Source of the DNA: Streptomyces daqingensis
GTDB lineage: Bacteria > Actinomycetota > Actinomycetes > Streptomycetales > Streptomycetaceae
DNA length: 64,000 bases
Direction of reading: 5' to 3'
NCBI RefSeq assembly: GCF_014645895.1
Contig: NZ_BMMP01000003.1
Location: 431,806 to 495,805, forward strand
A model generated the notes under the pieces. That model worked only from the letters and a program-made list of their open reading frames with translations, had not been told where the DNA came from and made no database searches. A program made the position numbers and the translations under genes. Position 1 is the first letter of the stretch. The number at the start of each line of letters is the position of its first letter. This document shows positions 36,238 to 45,545 of this stretch, piece by piece.

Positions 36238-37698
36238 ATGTTCGTCGAGCCCGTCGATTCAGACATAGCGCCCAGCGGTACGCTGCTCGGCCTCCTGCAG
36301 CGAGGCCGCGGCGACGGCACGCTGCACGCCTTGGCGGCGCCGCGTGCCGAAGCCCTTGCCGCGCTCAGGCAGTGCGTACTCAACGACCCACGCCGCGACT
36401 GGCAGATCGAACACCGCTCCCTGTACTACGCGCGTCTGCACATGGAGCTGGACGCCGCCCTCGACGACATCGAGGAGCACCTCTTCCATCCGGACGACCA
36501 GCTCACCGCCGAGGACGACGCCGAAGTGCGCACGGGTCTCGCGCTGTCCGTGCTCGGCCACCTCGCCTCCTACCGGGACGGCGGCGCGCTCGAACTGCTG
36601 CGCCGCTACGCCGAGTCCGGCGCGAACTGGCAGTGGGCTCTGGACGAACTGGCAGTGCGCGACGACGACGAGGCGCTCCGCGCGCTCGGCCCGGCCGTCC
36701 TCGCTCGCTTCCCGGAGGACCGCCGGGGAGACGTGGCGCTGGCCGCCGCGGCCCGCAACGCCTTCGAACCTCGCCCCTGGCGGCTGTGGGCGGAGGACTC
36801 CGCACGTCCCGGCCAGGGCGAGCGGCTGCTGCGCGTGCGCGAACACGGCTCCTTCGACCGCTGGCAGCGGCAGCTGCGGGGTTCCGGCCCCCGCCCGGGC
36901 TGGAGCGTCCGCGCCGTCCTCGACTGGGCGCAGGAGGGCCACGACCAGCATCCGCGCGTCGCACGGGAATCGGCGGCGGCCCGCTGCCTGTCGGCCGTGG
37001 CCGGCCCCGAGGACCGCGCCGAGCTGCTCGCCGCCGCCCGCGGGCCGCGCGAGGCCGCACGGGCCGCCGCGCTGCGCCACCTGGCCGAGCGGGGGGACGA
37101 AGACGCCCTCACCCTGATCGAGGAGGCCGCCGCCGACCCCGCCGCGCTGGTCTCCCAGGCCGCTCTGGCCTCCTTCGCGCGGATGCGCAGCACCGCGGCG
37201 GTCGTCCGGGCCAGGCAGTGGGCGGCCGCGCCGGAGGGGACGCTGCCCGGCGGCCTGCAGACCGCCGCCGCCGAGATGCTCGCCTGCTGCGGCGGCGCGC
37301 ACGACGCCGACGCCGTGCTCCGCGCGCTGCGTCGTACCGTCCGCGACGAGGGCCCCGACAGCGGCGCGCTGTGGCCGCTGGTCGACGGAGTCGGCAGGCT
37401 GGGCGTCGACTGCGCCGCGCCCGTGCTGCGGCACGTCTACCGCGAGACCGCCTCCTCGCAGCTGCGGGGCCGTACGGCCGCCGCTCTCGCTCTCACCGAC
37501 CCCTCCTTCGCGGCGGGCTTCGCCGTCGAGTGCCTGTGGGACTGCGAGGAGACCACCCGCGCCCTGGCCGCCGAGTACGCGGCGACGGGGGACGAGCGGG
37601 TCGTGGAGCGCCTGCGGCGGCTGGCCGCCGACCCCGCCGAGGAGGCGGGCGTGCAGAGCGCGGTCCGCGGCAGGCTGAGTCCTGACGCGGGACGCTGA
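36238..37698 (+). CDS. HEAT-repeat-like helical protein upstream of the SMC-like genes
   Basis: A protein of 486 residues, almost entirely helical pairs (for example AALVSQAALASFARMRST and the segments after residue 280), typical of an alpha-solenoid of the HEAT type. No catalytic motif, signal or membrane segment. I chose ATG 36238 (MFVEPVDSDIAPSG) over GTG 36166, because the codons between are A-rich at third positions, unlike real coding sequence here. It runs in the same direction as the kleisin-like gene 167 bp further on; tandem repeats straddle its stop codon. Confidence 0.7.
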   Translation: MFVEPVDSDIAPSGTLLGLLQRGRGDGTLHALAAPRAEALAALRQCVLNDPRRDWQIEHRSLYYARLHMELDAALDDIEEHLFHPDDQLTAEDDAEVRTGLALSVLGHLASYRDGGALELLRRYAESGANWQWALDELAVRDDDEALRALGPAVLARFPEDRRGDVALAAAARNAFEPRPWRLWAEDSARPGQGERLLRVREHGSFDRWQRQLRGSGPRPGWSVRAVLDWAQEGHDQHPRVARESAAARCLSAVAGPEDRAELLAAARGPREAARAAALRHLAERGDEDALTLIEEAAADPAALVSQAALASFARMRSTAAVVRARQWAAAPEGTLPGGLQTAAAEMLACCGGAHDADAVLRALRRTVRDEGPDSGALWPLVDGVGRLGVDCAAPVLRHVYRETASSQLRGRTAAALALTDPSFAAGFAVECLWDCEETTRALAAEYAATGDERVVERLRRLAADPAEEAGVQSAVRGRLSPDAGR

Positions 37699-37755
37699 AG
37701 GCTCAGCCCGGGGACGCGGGACGCCGAAGATCCGGCCCGGACGCGGGACGCCGAG
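37684..37755. repeat. three imperfect tandem repeats across the end of the HEAT-like gene
   Basis: GACGCGGGACGCYGA occurs at 37684, 37713 and 37740 (periods 29 and 27 bases). The first copy encodes the last residues of the HEAT-like protein; the others are non-coding. Confidence 0.6.
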
Positions 37756-37852
37756 AGCGCCGCGAGTGGAGGCTTCCCGCCGGTGCGGCGGCTAGCCCGA
37801 GGGATGTAACGCCGCATCAGGGGCCGTTTCGGGCGTTGTCGGTGTGACCGCA

Positions 37853-37865
37853 TAGTGTGTCCGTC
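37853..37865 (+). promoter_or_regulatory. leaderless-type -10 element for the kleisin-like gene
   Basis: TAGTGT at 37853-37858 stands exactly 7 bases before the GTG at 37866, and no ribosome site is present. This favours 37866 over the alternative GTG at 37857 as start. Confidence 0.55.
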
Positions 37866-39377
37866 GTGACTGAGCACGCCCCGCCGATCATCCAGTCCCC
37901 GGCTCCCGGCCCCGCCGCCGACGAGGGCCTGGCACGGCGGCTGCGCGCCCTGGCCTGCACCGCTCCGCTGCACGACCTGGACGTCCGCAAGGCCAACCTC
38001 GCGGGGGAGTACAGCACTTACGCCATGGCGGAGGTCGCTCTCAGCGCCATCGACGTCGTCACCCTCCAGATGGACTTCGACACCGGAGCCGACCACGAGG
38101 ACGTGGTGGCCCGGCTGCTGCCCCGCATCGCGGCCCAGGCGCCCGGCCGTCCCGGCGCGGAGCACGAGCGCGTCGCCCGCTGGGTACTGGAGAATCTGGT
38201 CAACGTGGGCAGCGTCGACCGCGGATTCCGGGCCGTCTACGGCACGTTCGGGCCGGACGGCGCCTACGTCCGCCGCGACTACGACTTCAAGCTCATCGAG
38301 GAGGTCCCCGGCCCCGGCGGGAGCGTCTACCTCCGCACGACCGACGAGGCGGTCAACGTCCTGGTCGGCGCCCTCGACACGGACGTGACCAGCGCCCAGA
38401 TCGCCGCCGAGGTCAAGCTGGAGGTCCTCATCAGCCGCGGCCGCCTGGCGGACGCCCAACTCGCCGCCGAGCAGGCGCGCTACCGCACGGTCCAGTACGC
38501 CGAGACGCTCCGCCGCACGCTGGAGGCCACCCGGCGGGACGTACGCGCCGTCGACTGGCTGCGCACCGTCCCGGACATGATCAGCGAGGCGCTGGAGCAT
38601 GTCGCGGACCGTTACCGCCACGAGAACGCGATCCTGACCAACATCCGCCGCGCACGCGACGAGGCGGCCTCCGAACGCGGTCCCGACCACAAGCGGCGCG
38701 CCGCCGAGCTCGTCGACATCGTGAAGGACTGCATCCGCCGCCACACCCAGCTCCAGTCCCGGCTGCTGGCGGCCGGGCCGCTCTTCCGGGCCGAGCAGGA
38801 CCGCCAGGCCTTCGCGCCGCCGGCGGCCCGCGCGGGGCTCGACCTGTACGGGCAACTGCTCGCCCCCCTGCTGCCGCTGCCCTTGGAGCAGGCGGGCCGG
38901 GTCACCGACGCCTTCTTCGCACGGGGCGCGGGGCTGCGCACCCCCGGGGCCGTCCGCGTCGGCGATCTGATCGACCTGCTCCTCACGCCTCCCGCCCCCC
39001 GCGAGCACCTCGGTGCCGAGATGCCCGAGCCGGACCTGATCGCCACCCCCGACGACAGCAGGTTCAGCGAGGAACAGCTGGAGCGGGCCATGGAGTTGCT
39101 GGACCTGCCTGCCGACGCGCCGCGCCGCCTCTCCGGCCTCCTCGCGGAGGCGAGGCGTCAGGATCCGGAACTCCCGTACCTCGTCTCCCTGCTGGCGGTC
39201 CACGCGGCCTCGCCGCCAGTGGGCACCGCCTACCGGCAGGGCGAGCAGCGCCTCCTCTTCGCCGTTGACGACGGCGAGGAGCTGGACGACCCCGAGTTCG
39301 GCGGGGCGGACCTCATCGTCGGCACGGCCCTGCTGGACGCGGAGGGCATGGCCTCGGACCGCTCGGAGGTGGCATGA
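37866..39377 (+). CDS. putative kleisin-like subunit of an SMC-type complex
   Basis: A protein of 503 residues. The N-terminal third is helical and resembles a winged-helix head (KANLAGEYSTYAMAEVALSA), the middle has long amphipathic helices (TSAQIAAEVKLEVLISRG, then the EQARYRTVQYAETLRRTLEA stretch) and the C-terminus is a compact alpha/beta piece. There is no catalytic motif. It is first of three co-directional genes ending with a large SMC-like ATPase, the position held by MukF or JetA. A kleisin role is therefore from context and helix layout, not from a recognised domain. GTG 37866 is probably leaderless. Confidence 0.6.
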   Translation: MTEHAPPIIQSPAPGPAADEGLARRLRALACTAPLHDLDVRKANLAGEYSTYAMAEVALSAIDVVTLQMDFDTGADHEDVVARLLPRIAAQAPGRPGAEHERVARWVLENLVNVGSVDRGFRAVYGTFGPDGAYVRRDYDFKLIEEVPGPGGSVYLRTTDEAVNVLVGALDTDVTSAQIAAEVKLEVLISRGRLADAQLAAEQARYRTVQYAETLRRTLEATRRDVRAVDWLRTVPDMISEALEHVADRYRHENAILTNIRRARDEAASERGPDHKRRAAELVDIVKDCIRRHTQLQSRLLAAGPLFRAEQDRQAFAPPAARAGLDLYGQLLAPLLPLPLEQAGRVTDAFFARGAGLRTPGAVRVGDLIDLLLTPPAPREHLGAEMPEPDLIATPDDSRFSEEQLERAMELLDLPADAPRRLSGLLAEARRQDPELPYLVSLLAVHAASPPVGTAYRQGEQRLLFAVDDGEELDDPEFGGADLIVGTALLDAEGMASDRSEVA

Positions 39378-39478
39378 GGCGGCCCCGGCCCGGTCTGGCG
39401 AAGTCCCTTCGGGCGCACGCCGCTTCGGGGTACCGCGGCGGTCCGTGCGGCCTTCGCGTCCGGCCCACCCAGCGAGCA

Positions 39479-39500
39479 GGCCGCGGCACGGTCCGCGGCC
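39479..39500 (+). repeat. stem-loop between the kleisin-like and KITE-like genes
   Basis: A perfect 8-bp stem GGCCGCGG/CCGCGGCC with a CACGGT loop in the 151-bp gap. It might weaken readthrough into the next genes or stabilise the message. Confidence 0.45.
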
Positions 39501-39528
39501 GGAGAGATCCACGAGGAGTACCGCACCC

Positions 39529-40527
39529 GTGAGCGACCACCGTGACGAGGCGGCCCGAGACGACGGCCCGGCCGGTGACGCCGTCGCCGGTTACGCCGCC
39601 GGAGCCACCACCCCCACCGAGGACTTCGGGGCGAGCGCCCTCTCGTCCGAGGGGGACCGCGCCGAGCACACCGGCCGCGCCGGGCACACCGGAGACGCGG
39701 GCCGGACGGCCGTCACGCCGGCCGACACCGCCGACGCCGCCCGCCTCGTGTCCTTCGGCCTCCACCCCAAGCTGCTGCCTGCCCGGGACGCCGAGTACGC
39801 CGAACTGCTCCGGCGCTACCGGGACGAGCCCGCCTTCGCGCGCCTCGCGGACGCCGTGGCCACCGGCCTCGGCCTCGTCGTCCTGGAGGTCTCCACCCGC
39901 GCCGGCATGGCGCTCGCCGCCGACGAGGAGTCGGTCTTCGCCGTGCGCATGGGCGACTATTCGCGTCGCGCCACCGCCGATTCCGCCGACCGCTTCCTCC
40001 ACGGGCTCGCGCACCTCGCCGTGGCCGCGATGGCCTTCCCGCGTCCCGAGGACCTGGCCGACGACGGCTACATCGGCCGCATCACCGTCAACGGCGTGGA
40101 CGGCTTCGTACGGCAGGCGTGCCGCAGGCTGGAGGAGCGCGCCGAGGAGGCGGGGGAGAACGCCGACCCGGTCACGGGAGCGCCCGGCCTGGAAGCGGCC
40201 TGGCGTGTGTACGCGCGCCGCAGTGCCACCGGAGCCACCAAGGACGCCCGGCGACTGGCCGGTTCGACGACCGGCATCATCGGCAAGGCCGTGGCCTTCC
40301 TGGTCGACTCCGGCTTCCTCCAGCGCACCGGTGACGACGCCGGAGGCACCTACCGCACCACGCCGCGCTACCAGTTGCAGGTCCGGGACATGGCGGGCAG
40401 CGCCGCGATGTCGGAGCTGCTGGAGCTGGGCGTCGTATCCGTCAGCGACGGCACGGCGAGCCTGCTGCCGCCGGGCGAGGGCGAAGCGGAGATCGCCGGG
40501 GACGCCGCGCTTCCCTTCCACTCCTGA
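39529..40527 (+). CDS. putative KITE/winged-helix subunit of an SMC-type complex
   Basis: A protein of 332 residues. The first 60 are acidic and low-complexity. The body is helical; near the C-terminus STTGIIGKAVAFLVDSGFLQ then TYRTTPRYQLQVRDMA form a winged-helix-like unit. In MukBEF- and Wadjet-type systems the middle gene encodes such a KITE protein (MukE, JetB), which binds the kleisin. The assignment rests on gene order plus this fold. GTG at 39529 follows GAGGAG by 11 bases. Confidence 0.58.
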   Translation: MSDHRDEAARDDGPAGDAVAGYAAGATTPTEDFGASALSSEGDRAEHTGRAGHTGDAGRTAVTPADTADAARLVSFGLHPKLLPARDAEYAELLRRYRDEPAFARLADAVATGLGLVVLEVSTRAGMALAADEESVFAVRMGDYSRRATADSADRFLHGLAHLAVAAMAFPRPEDLADDGYIGRITVNGVDGFVRQACRRLEERAEEAGENADPVTGAPGLEAAWRVYARRSATGATKDARRLAGSTTGIIGKAVAFLVDSGFLQRTGDDAGGTYRTTPRYQLQVRDMAGSAAMSELLELGVVSVSDGTASLLPPGEGEAEIAGDAALPFHS

Positions 40528-40653
40528 ACCGCCCCGGCCGCGAGGGACCCCGGTCCGCTCGCACCACGTCCCGCCGTCCCGCTGTCCGCCCGACGCAAGC
40601 ACCGTCCGTCCGCCCGCACGAAGTTCCTTATCCACACGACGAGAGCCCCCGCC

Positions 40654-43600
40654 ATGTACGAGCTGTCCCGGATCCGCCTCTACTCCATCGGGCCCGCCGG
40701 TGCGCGCTACGCCGACACCGTCCTGGACCTGCGCGGAGTCGGCGGCCCGGTGCCCAGCCCGGCCCCCGCCCAGGCCGACTTCTTCGAGGACGAGCCGGCC
40801 GGGCCCCCGTGCCGCCCGGCTCCCGCCGGGGTCCTCTTCCTGGAGAACGGCGGCGGCAAGTCCGTACTGCTGAAGCTGATCTTCTCCGTGATGCTCCCCG
40901 GGCACCGCAACACCCTCGGCGGCGCGAGCTCCGGCGTGCTGCGCAAGTTCCTGCTCGCCGACGACTGCGGCCACGTGGCGCTGGAATGGCAGCACACCCG
41001 CACCGGCGAGACGGTCGTCGTCGGCAAGGTCAGCGAGTGGCGCGGGCGCCAGGTCTCCAACGATCCGCGGAAGTTCGCGGAGGCGTGGTACTCCTTCCGG
41101 CCGGGCCCCGGCATGAACCTGGACTCGCTGCCCGTGGCGGAGTCGGCCGCCCTGCGCCCGGCGGTCGAGGGCACCTCGACGGCACGCGGACGCCGCCGCA
41201 CGATGAAGGGCTTCCGCGACGTCCTGACGGAGACGGGCAAGGCGTACCCGAACCTCGACGTGGCCTGGGAGGAGATCCACGAACGCTGGACGGAACGTCT
41301 CACGGGGCTGGGCCTGGACCCCGAACTCTTCCGCTACCAGCGGGAGATGAACGCCGACGAGGGCGAGGCCGCCGGCCTCTTCGCGGTCAAGAACGACTCC
41401 GACTTCACGGACCTGCTGCTTCGTGCCGTCACCGACACCCGCGATACGGACGGACTCGCCGACCTGCTGCACGGCTTCGCGCACAAGCTGGGCCGCCGCA
41501 GCGAACTCACCGCCGAACGCGACTTCACCGCCGGCTCGCTCGAACTCCTCAACCGCATCGCGGAATCCGCGCAGCAGCGCGAGCGCGCCCGCGACATCCA
41601 CGCCGGTGCGGAGCAGCGCACCCGGGCCCTCGTCCGACGGCTCGCCGCCCGCGGCGCGGACGAACGCCGGCGCGGGGCCGAACTCGCCGAGCAGGTCGGG
41701 GAAGCCGACCGCGCGGTGGCCGGCGCCGCGGACGCCCGTGCCACCGCCTCCCTCACCGCGGCCGAACTCGCCTACAGGCACGCGTCCCTGGCGCTCGCCC
41801 GCGCGGAGAAGGCCGCCACCGCGCAACGCCGCGAGCTGACCGACGCCCGTACGCTGCACTCGGCGTGGCAGGCGGCGGAGACCGTACTGCAGCACCGCGC
41901 GGCGGCCGACCGGGCGGCCCGCGTCTCCGCCGCCATCCGCGAGGCCGAGCGCGACGCGGCGCCCGCCCTGGCCGCCAGGGCCACGGCCGCCGCCGACCTC
42001 GTACGGGCCCTGCACGCCGCGGCGGAGGAAGGGGAGAGCACGGCCGCAGCCGAGGAGGAGCGATCCGCGGCTCTCCAGGCCGACAGCGAGGCGGCACACC
42101 GTGACGCGACGGCCGCCGCCACCGAGGCCCAGCGCGCCCGCAGCGAGAGCGAACACCTGCGGCAGCGCCTCGCGGAGGTCGAGCGGGAGACCGACGAGGC
42201 GGTGCGGGCGGGCTGGATCGAGGATTCCGGCAGTGGCGACGGCGAAGCCGACCCCGCACGGGCGGCCCTCGCCGCGAGCGACGCCGAGAAGAGCGCCGTC
42301 GCGGCATGGGAGCAGGCCCGCGAGACCGCCCGCCGCACGGCCGAGCGCGCTCAGGAGACCGCAGCGGAGCTCTCCCGCTCCGAACTCGCCGCGGCCCGCG
42401 CGGACGACGCGGCCGAAGCCGCGGCGTCCGCCTACGCCGCCGAGCGCCGCACGGCAGAGGAACTCGGCCGCGAGCAGCGCCTCGCCGAGCTCCTCGGGCT
42501 TCCGCACGCCTCGCCGGCCTCCGCTTCCGCCTCCGTGCCGGGCCCCCGTGCCGGGGACGTCCGCGCCGGACAGGACGGCGCCGCGCCGGGCCCGGAGTCC
42601 TCCGCCCAGGACGGCGCGGAGGTCTCCCCGGCCCCGCTCACCGCGGAGGAGCTGGACAGGGGAGGCGACGCCCTCACGGAGCTGCTGGAGGCAGCGGTCG
42701 GCACGTGCGAGCGCCAGCTCTTCGAGCTGCGCACGGCCGCGGCCGACGACTCCCGCATGCTCGGCGCTCTCGGCGACGGCGGCCTGCTGCCTCCGGGGCC
42801 CGACGTCACGGCGACGGTCGAGTTCCTCGGCGAGCACGGCGTCCCGGCCCTTCCCGGCTGGCGCTACCTCGCGCAGGCCGTCGACCCCGCGGACCACGCC
42901 GACGTCCTCGCGGCGCGCCCGGAACTGGTCGACGGCGTCATCATCACCGACCCCGGCAGCCACGCCCGCGCCCGTGAAGTCCTCGCCGGAGCCGCCCTGC
43001 TGCCGCGCTCGGCCGTTGCGGTCGGCACGGCGGCGGCGCTCCTGGCTCCGACGCCCTCCCCGGAGGCGGCGGCAGCCCGCCGGGAGGACGTGTTCCTCGT
43101 CCCGCCCAACCCCGCCATGCACGACGAGCTGGCCGCCGACGACGAGCGCACCCAGCTGCGCCTGCGCGCACAGGCCCGCGACGAGGAGATCCGCACCCTC
43201 GCCGCGCGTCTGGCCGCCGACCGCACCCTCGCGGCCCGCCTCGCGTCGTGGCGTACGGGATGCCCGCCCGGCCGCCTCGCGGAGCTGGCGGCAGCGGCGG
43301 AGGAGAGCCGCGAGTCCGCCGAGGCGGCCCGCGGCCACCTCGTCCAGGCCCGCACGGCGCGGCAGGAAGCCGAGGAGGCGGCCGCCGAAGCCGCCCGCGT
43401 ACGGGACGAGAAGCAGGAGGCGGCCCAGCGCGCGCGGCGCGCGGCGGACGCCCTGGCCGGGCTGGCGTTCCGGCTGCGCGAACGCGCGAAGTGGCTCACC
43501 AGGCTGCGCGGCCTTGCCGACGAGGCGGCGGAGGCGGAGGAGCGCGCACAGTCCTGCCTCGCGCGGGCGCGCGCGGCCGACGAGGACCGGCGCGCCGCGC

Positions 43601-45405
43601 AGCGCGCGGCGGACGACGCCCGCCGGACGGCACGTACGCTGCGCGCCGAGCGCGCTCAGGTCGCGGGCGTGCCCGACGACGTCGACGAGAGCGCGCCGCC
43701 GCCGGAGGGCTCGCTGCCCGCGCTGCGGGAGGCCTACAGGTCCGCCTCCCAGCTGTACGAGCAGGTCGGCGTCGGCGCCGACCTGCGAGCCGAACAGGCG
43801 CGTGCGGAGGGGGACGAGTCCGCGGCGCTCGCCGCCCTGGACCGGCTCACTAACAAGGTCCGCACCCGCGCCGCACAGCTCCTGGAGGGCCCGGACGGGG
43901 CGGACGGGCCGGCGCGGCAGGCAGCCGCGGCGCGAGCGGAGTCCCTCGTCCAGATGCTGGAGACCCGTGCCGCCGCGGCGAGCGAGCAGCTCGGCAGGCT
44001 GCGGGGCGAGGCGGAGCGCCTCGCCCCGGCCGAGGGCGACGCCCATACCGCACTGCCGGACTCCCTGGTCCCCGACGACGCGGAGCACGCCCAGAGCCTG
44101 CTGCGCACCGCGAACAGCGAACTCGCCGCCCGCAGCGACGAACTGGACGCCGCGCGTGCTGCCCACGCGCAGCTGACCCGCGCCCACCAGGCCGCCCTCG
44201 ACGCCGCGGAAGGCTTCGAGGAGACCGGCTCGATGCTCCGCGACCTGCTGCGCGATCCGCAGAGCGCCGCAGCCGCCGACGACGAGGAGCCTCCCGAGCC
44301 GTATCCCGGCACACCCGTGGAGGCCCGTCAGGCGGCGGCCGAGGCGCGGCGGTCGCTGCGCGGGTGCGCGGCAGACCTGTCGACGGCCGAGCAGGCGGTC
44401 AGGGAGGCCTGCGAGGTGCTCGTACGGCACGCCAACTCGGCACGCTTCGAGCAGGTCCGCACGCCCGCGCGGCAGCAGATCCGCGAACTGCCCGCGTCGG
44501 CACTGCCGGAGCACGCCGCGGCGTGGGCCGGTGCTTTCGCTCCCCGGCTGCGTGTCCTCACCGACGAGTTGGAGCAGCTGGAGCGCAACCGCGACAGCAT
44601 CGTCGACCGGCTGCGCGGGCTGGTGGAGTCGTCGCTGGCGACGCTCCGCGCGGCTCAGCGGCTGTCGCGGCTGCCGGAGGGGCTGGGGGAGTGGTCGGGA
44701 CAGGAGTTTCTGCGCATCCGCTTCGAGGACCCCGACCAGGCCCTGCTCGCGGAGCGGCTGGGCGAAGTGATCGACGAGGCCACGCGCGCCGCCGTGCGCA
44801 AGAACTCCGACCTGCGGCGGGACGGAATGTCACTGCTCCTGCGGGGAGTTCACGCCGCGCTGGAGCCGCGCGGCGTGTCCGTGGAGATCCTCAAACCGGA
44901 CGCGGTGCTGCGGGCGGAGCGCGTGCCGGTCGGCCAGATGGGAGACGTCTTCTCCGGCGGGCAGCTGCTGACCGCCGCCATCGCCCTGTACTGCACCATG
45001 GCCGCGCTGCGGAGCAACGACCGCGGCCACGACCGGCACCGGCACGCGGGCACGCTCTTCCTCGACAACCCCATCGGACGCGCCAACGCCACGTATCTGC
45101 TGGAGCTGCAGCGCGCGGTCGCGGACGCGCTCGGCGTCCAACTGCTGTACACGACGGGACTGTTCGACACCACGGCGCTCGCTGAGTTCCCCCTCGTCAT
45201 CCGGCTGCGCAACGACGCCGACCTGCGGGCGGGGCTGAAGTACATCAGCGTCGAGGAGCATCTGCGTCCCGGGCTGCCGTCGCAGGACCCCGAAGGGGAG
45301 ACAGTGCACGGCGAGATCACGGCGACGCGCATGTTCCGCCGCCCGGAGGCGGGGGAGGGGCGGCCCAGGGTCCCCTCGCAGGCGGACCCGCGCGGGGAGT
45401 CCTGA
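40654..45405 (+). CDS. SMC/MukB-like coiled-coil ATPase
   Basis: A protein of 1583 residues with the SMC layout. The N-terminal head has Walker A ENGGGKS (64-70). Long Ala/Glu/Arg coiled coils (about 290-670 and 840-1270) flank a compact hinge-like domain (about 670-835). The C-terminal head has the signature FSGGQ (1433-1437) and Walker B TLFLDN (1467-1472). The residue after the Walker B aspartate is Asn1472, where ABC-type ATPases normally have the catalytic Glu. It is the last of three genes in mukF-E-B/jetA-B-C order; no jetD-like nuclease follows. DNA loading or loop extrusion is the likely activity. Confidence 0.82.
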   Translation: MYELSRIRLYSIGPAGARYADTVLDLRGVGGPVPSPAPAQADFFEDEPAGPPCRPAPAGVLFLENGGGKSVLLKLIFSVMLPGHRNTLGGASSGVLRKFLLADDCGHVALEWQHTRTGETVVVGKVSEWRGRQVSNDPRKFAEAWYSFRPGPGMNLDSLPVAESAALRPAVEGTSTARGRRRTMKGFRDVLTETGKAYPNLDVAWEEIHERWTERLTGLGLDPELFRYQREMNADEGEAAGLFAVKNDSDFTDLLLRAVTDTRDTDGLADLLHGFAHKLGRRSELTAERDFTAGSLELLNRIAESAQQRERARDIHAGAEQRTRALVRRLAARGADERRRGAELAEQVGEADRAVAGAADARATASLTAAELAYRHASLALARAEKAATAQRRELTDARTLHSAWQAAETVLQHRAAADRAARVSAAIREAERDAAPALAARATAAADLVRALHAAAEEGESTAAAEEERSAALQADSEAAHRDATAAATEAQRARSESEHLRQRLAEVERETDEAVRAGWIEDSGSGDGEADPARAALAASDAEKSAVAAWEQARETARRTAERAQETAAELSRSELAAARADDAAEAAASAYAAERRTAEELGREQRLAELLGLPHASPASASASVPGPRAGDVRAGQDGAAPGPESSAQDGAEVSPAPLTAEELDRGGDALTELLEAAVGTCERQLFELRTAAADDSRMLGALGDGGLLPPGPDVTATVEFLGEHGVPALPGWRYLAQAVDPADHADVLAARPELVDGVIITDPGSHARAREVLAGAALLPRSAVAVGTAAALLAPTPSPEAAAARREDVFLVPPNPAMHDELAADDERTQLRLRAQARDEEIRTLAARLAADRTLAARLASWRTGCPPGRLAELAAAAEESRESAEAARGHLVQARTARQEAEEAAAEAARVRDEKQEAAQRARRAADALAGLAFRLRERAKWLTRLRGLADEAAEAEERAQSCLARARAADEDRRAAQRAADDARRTARTLRAERAQVAGVPDDVDESAPPPEGSLPALREAYRSASQLYEQVGVGADLRAEQARAEGDESAALAALDRLTNKVRTRAAQLLEGPDGADGPARQAAAARAESLVQMLETRAAAASEQLGRLRGEAERLAPAEGDAHTALPDSLVPDDAEHAQSLLRTANSELAARSDELDAARAAHAQLTRAHQAALDAAEGFEETGSMLRDLLRDPQSAAAADDEEPPEPYPGTPVEARQAAAEARRSLRGCAADLSTAEQAVREACEVLVRHANSARFEQVRTPARQQIRELPASALPEHAAAWAGAFAPRLRVLTDELEQLERNRDSIVDRLRGLVESSLATLRAAQRLSRLPEGLGEWSGQEFLRIRFEDPDQALLAERLGEVIDEATRAAVRKNSDLRRDGMSLLLRGVHAALEPRGVSVEILKPDAVLRAERVPVGQMGDVFSGGQLLTAAIALYCTMAALRSNDRGHDRHRHAGTLFLDNPIGRANATYLLELQRAVADALGVQLLYTTGLFDTTALAEFPLVIRLRNDADLRAGLKYISVEEHLRPGLPSQDPEGETVHGEITATRMFRRPEAGEGRPRVPSQADPRGES

Positions 45406-45421
45406 GGGGGCGAGCCGCCGA

Positions 45422-45442
45422 GCCCGGGCGCCGTCCCCGGGC
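45422..45442. terminator. possible terminator after the SMC-like gene
   Basis: A 7-bp stem GCCCGGG/CCCGGGC (45422-45428 with 45436-45442) and 7-base loop between convergent genes. Confidence 0.4.
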
Positions 45443-45545
45443 CCCGGCCGCTCGGTCCGGCGGACACGTCGCTCCGCCCCGACGTCCACGCTCCCGCCCC
45501 GCCGGTGTGCTCGTCCGCCCGCCCTCAACCGCCGCGGCGCTGCCG

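Noticed and set aside
39313..44514. A 1733-codon open frame on the minus strand opposite the SMC-like operon
   Set aside because: It is a high-GC shadow. Its protein has Gly/Arg/Ala-rich composition without motifs, while the plus-strand genes have coherent domains and codon bias.
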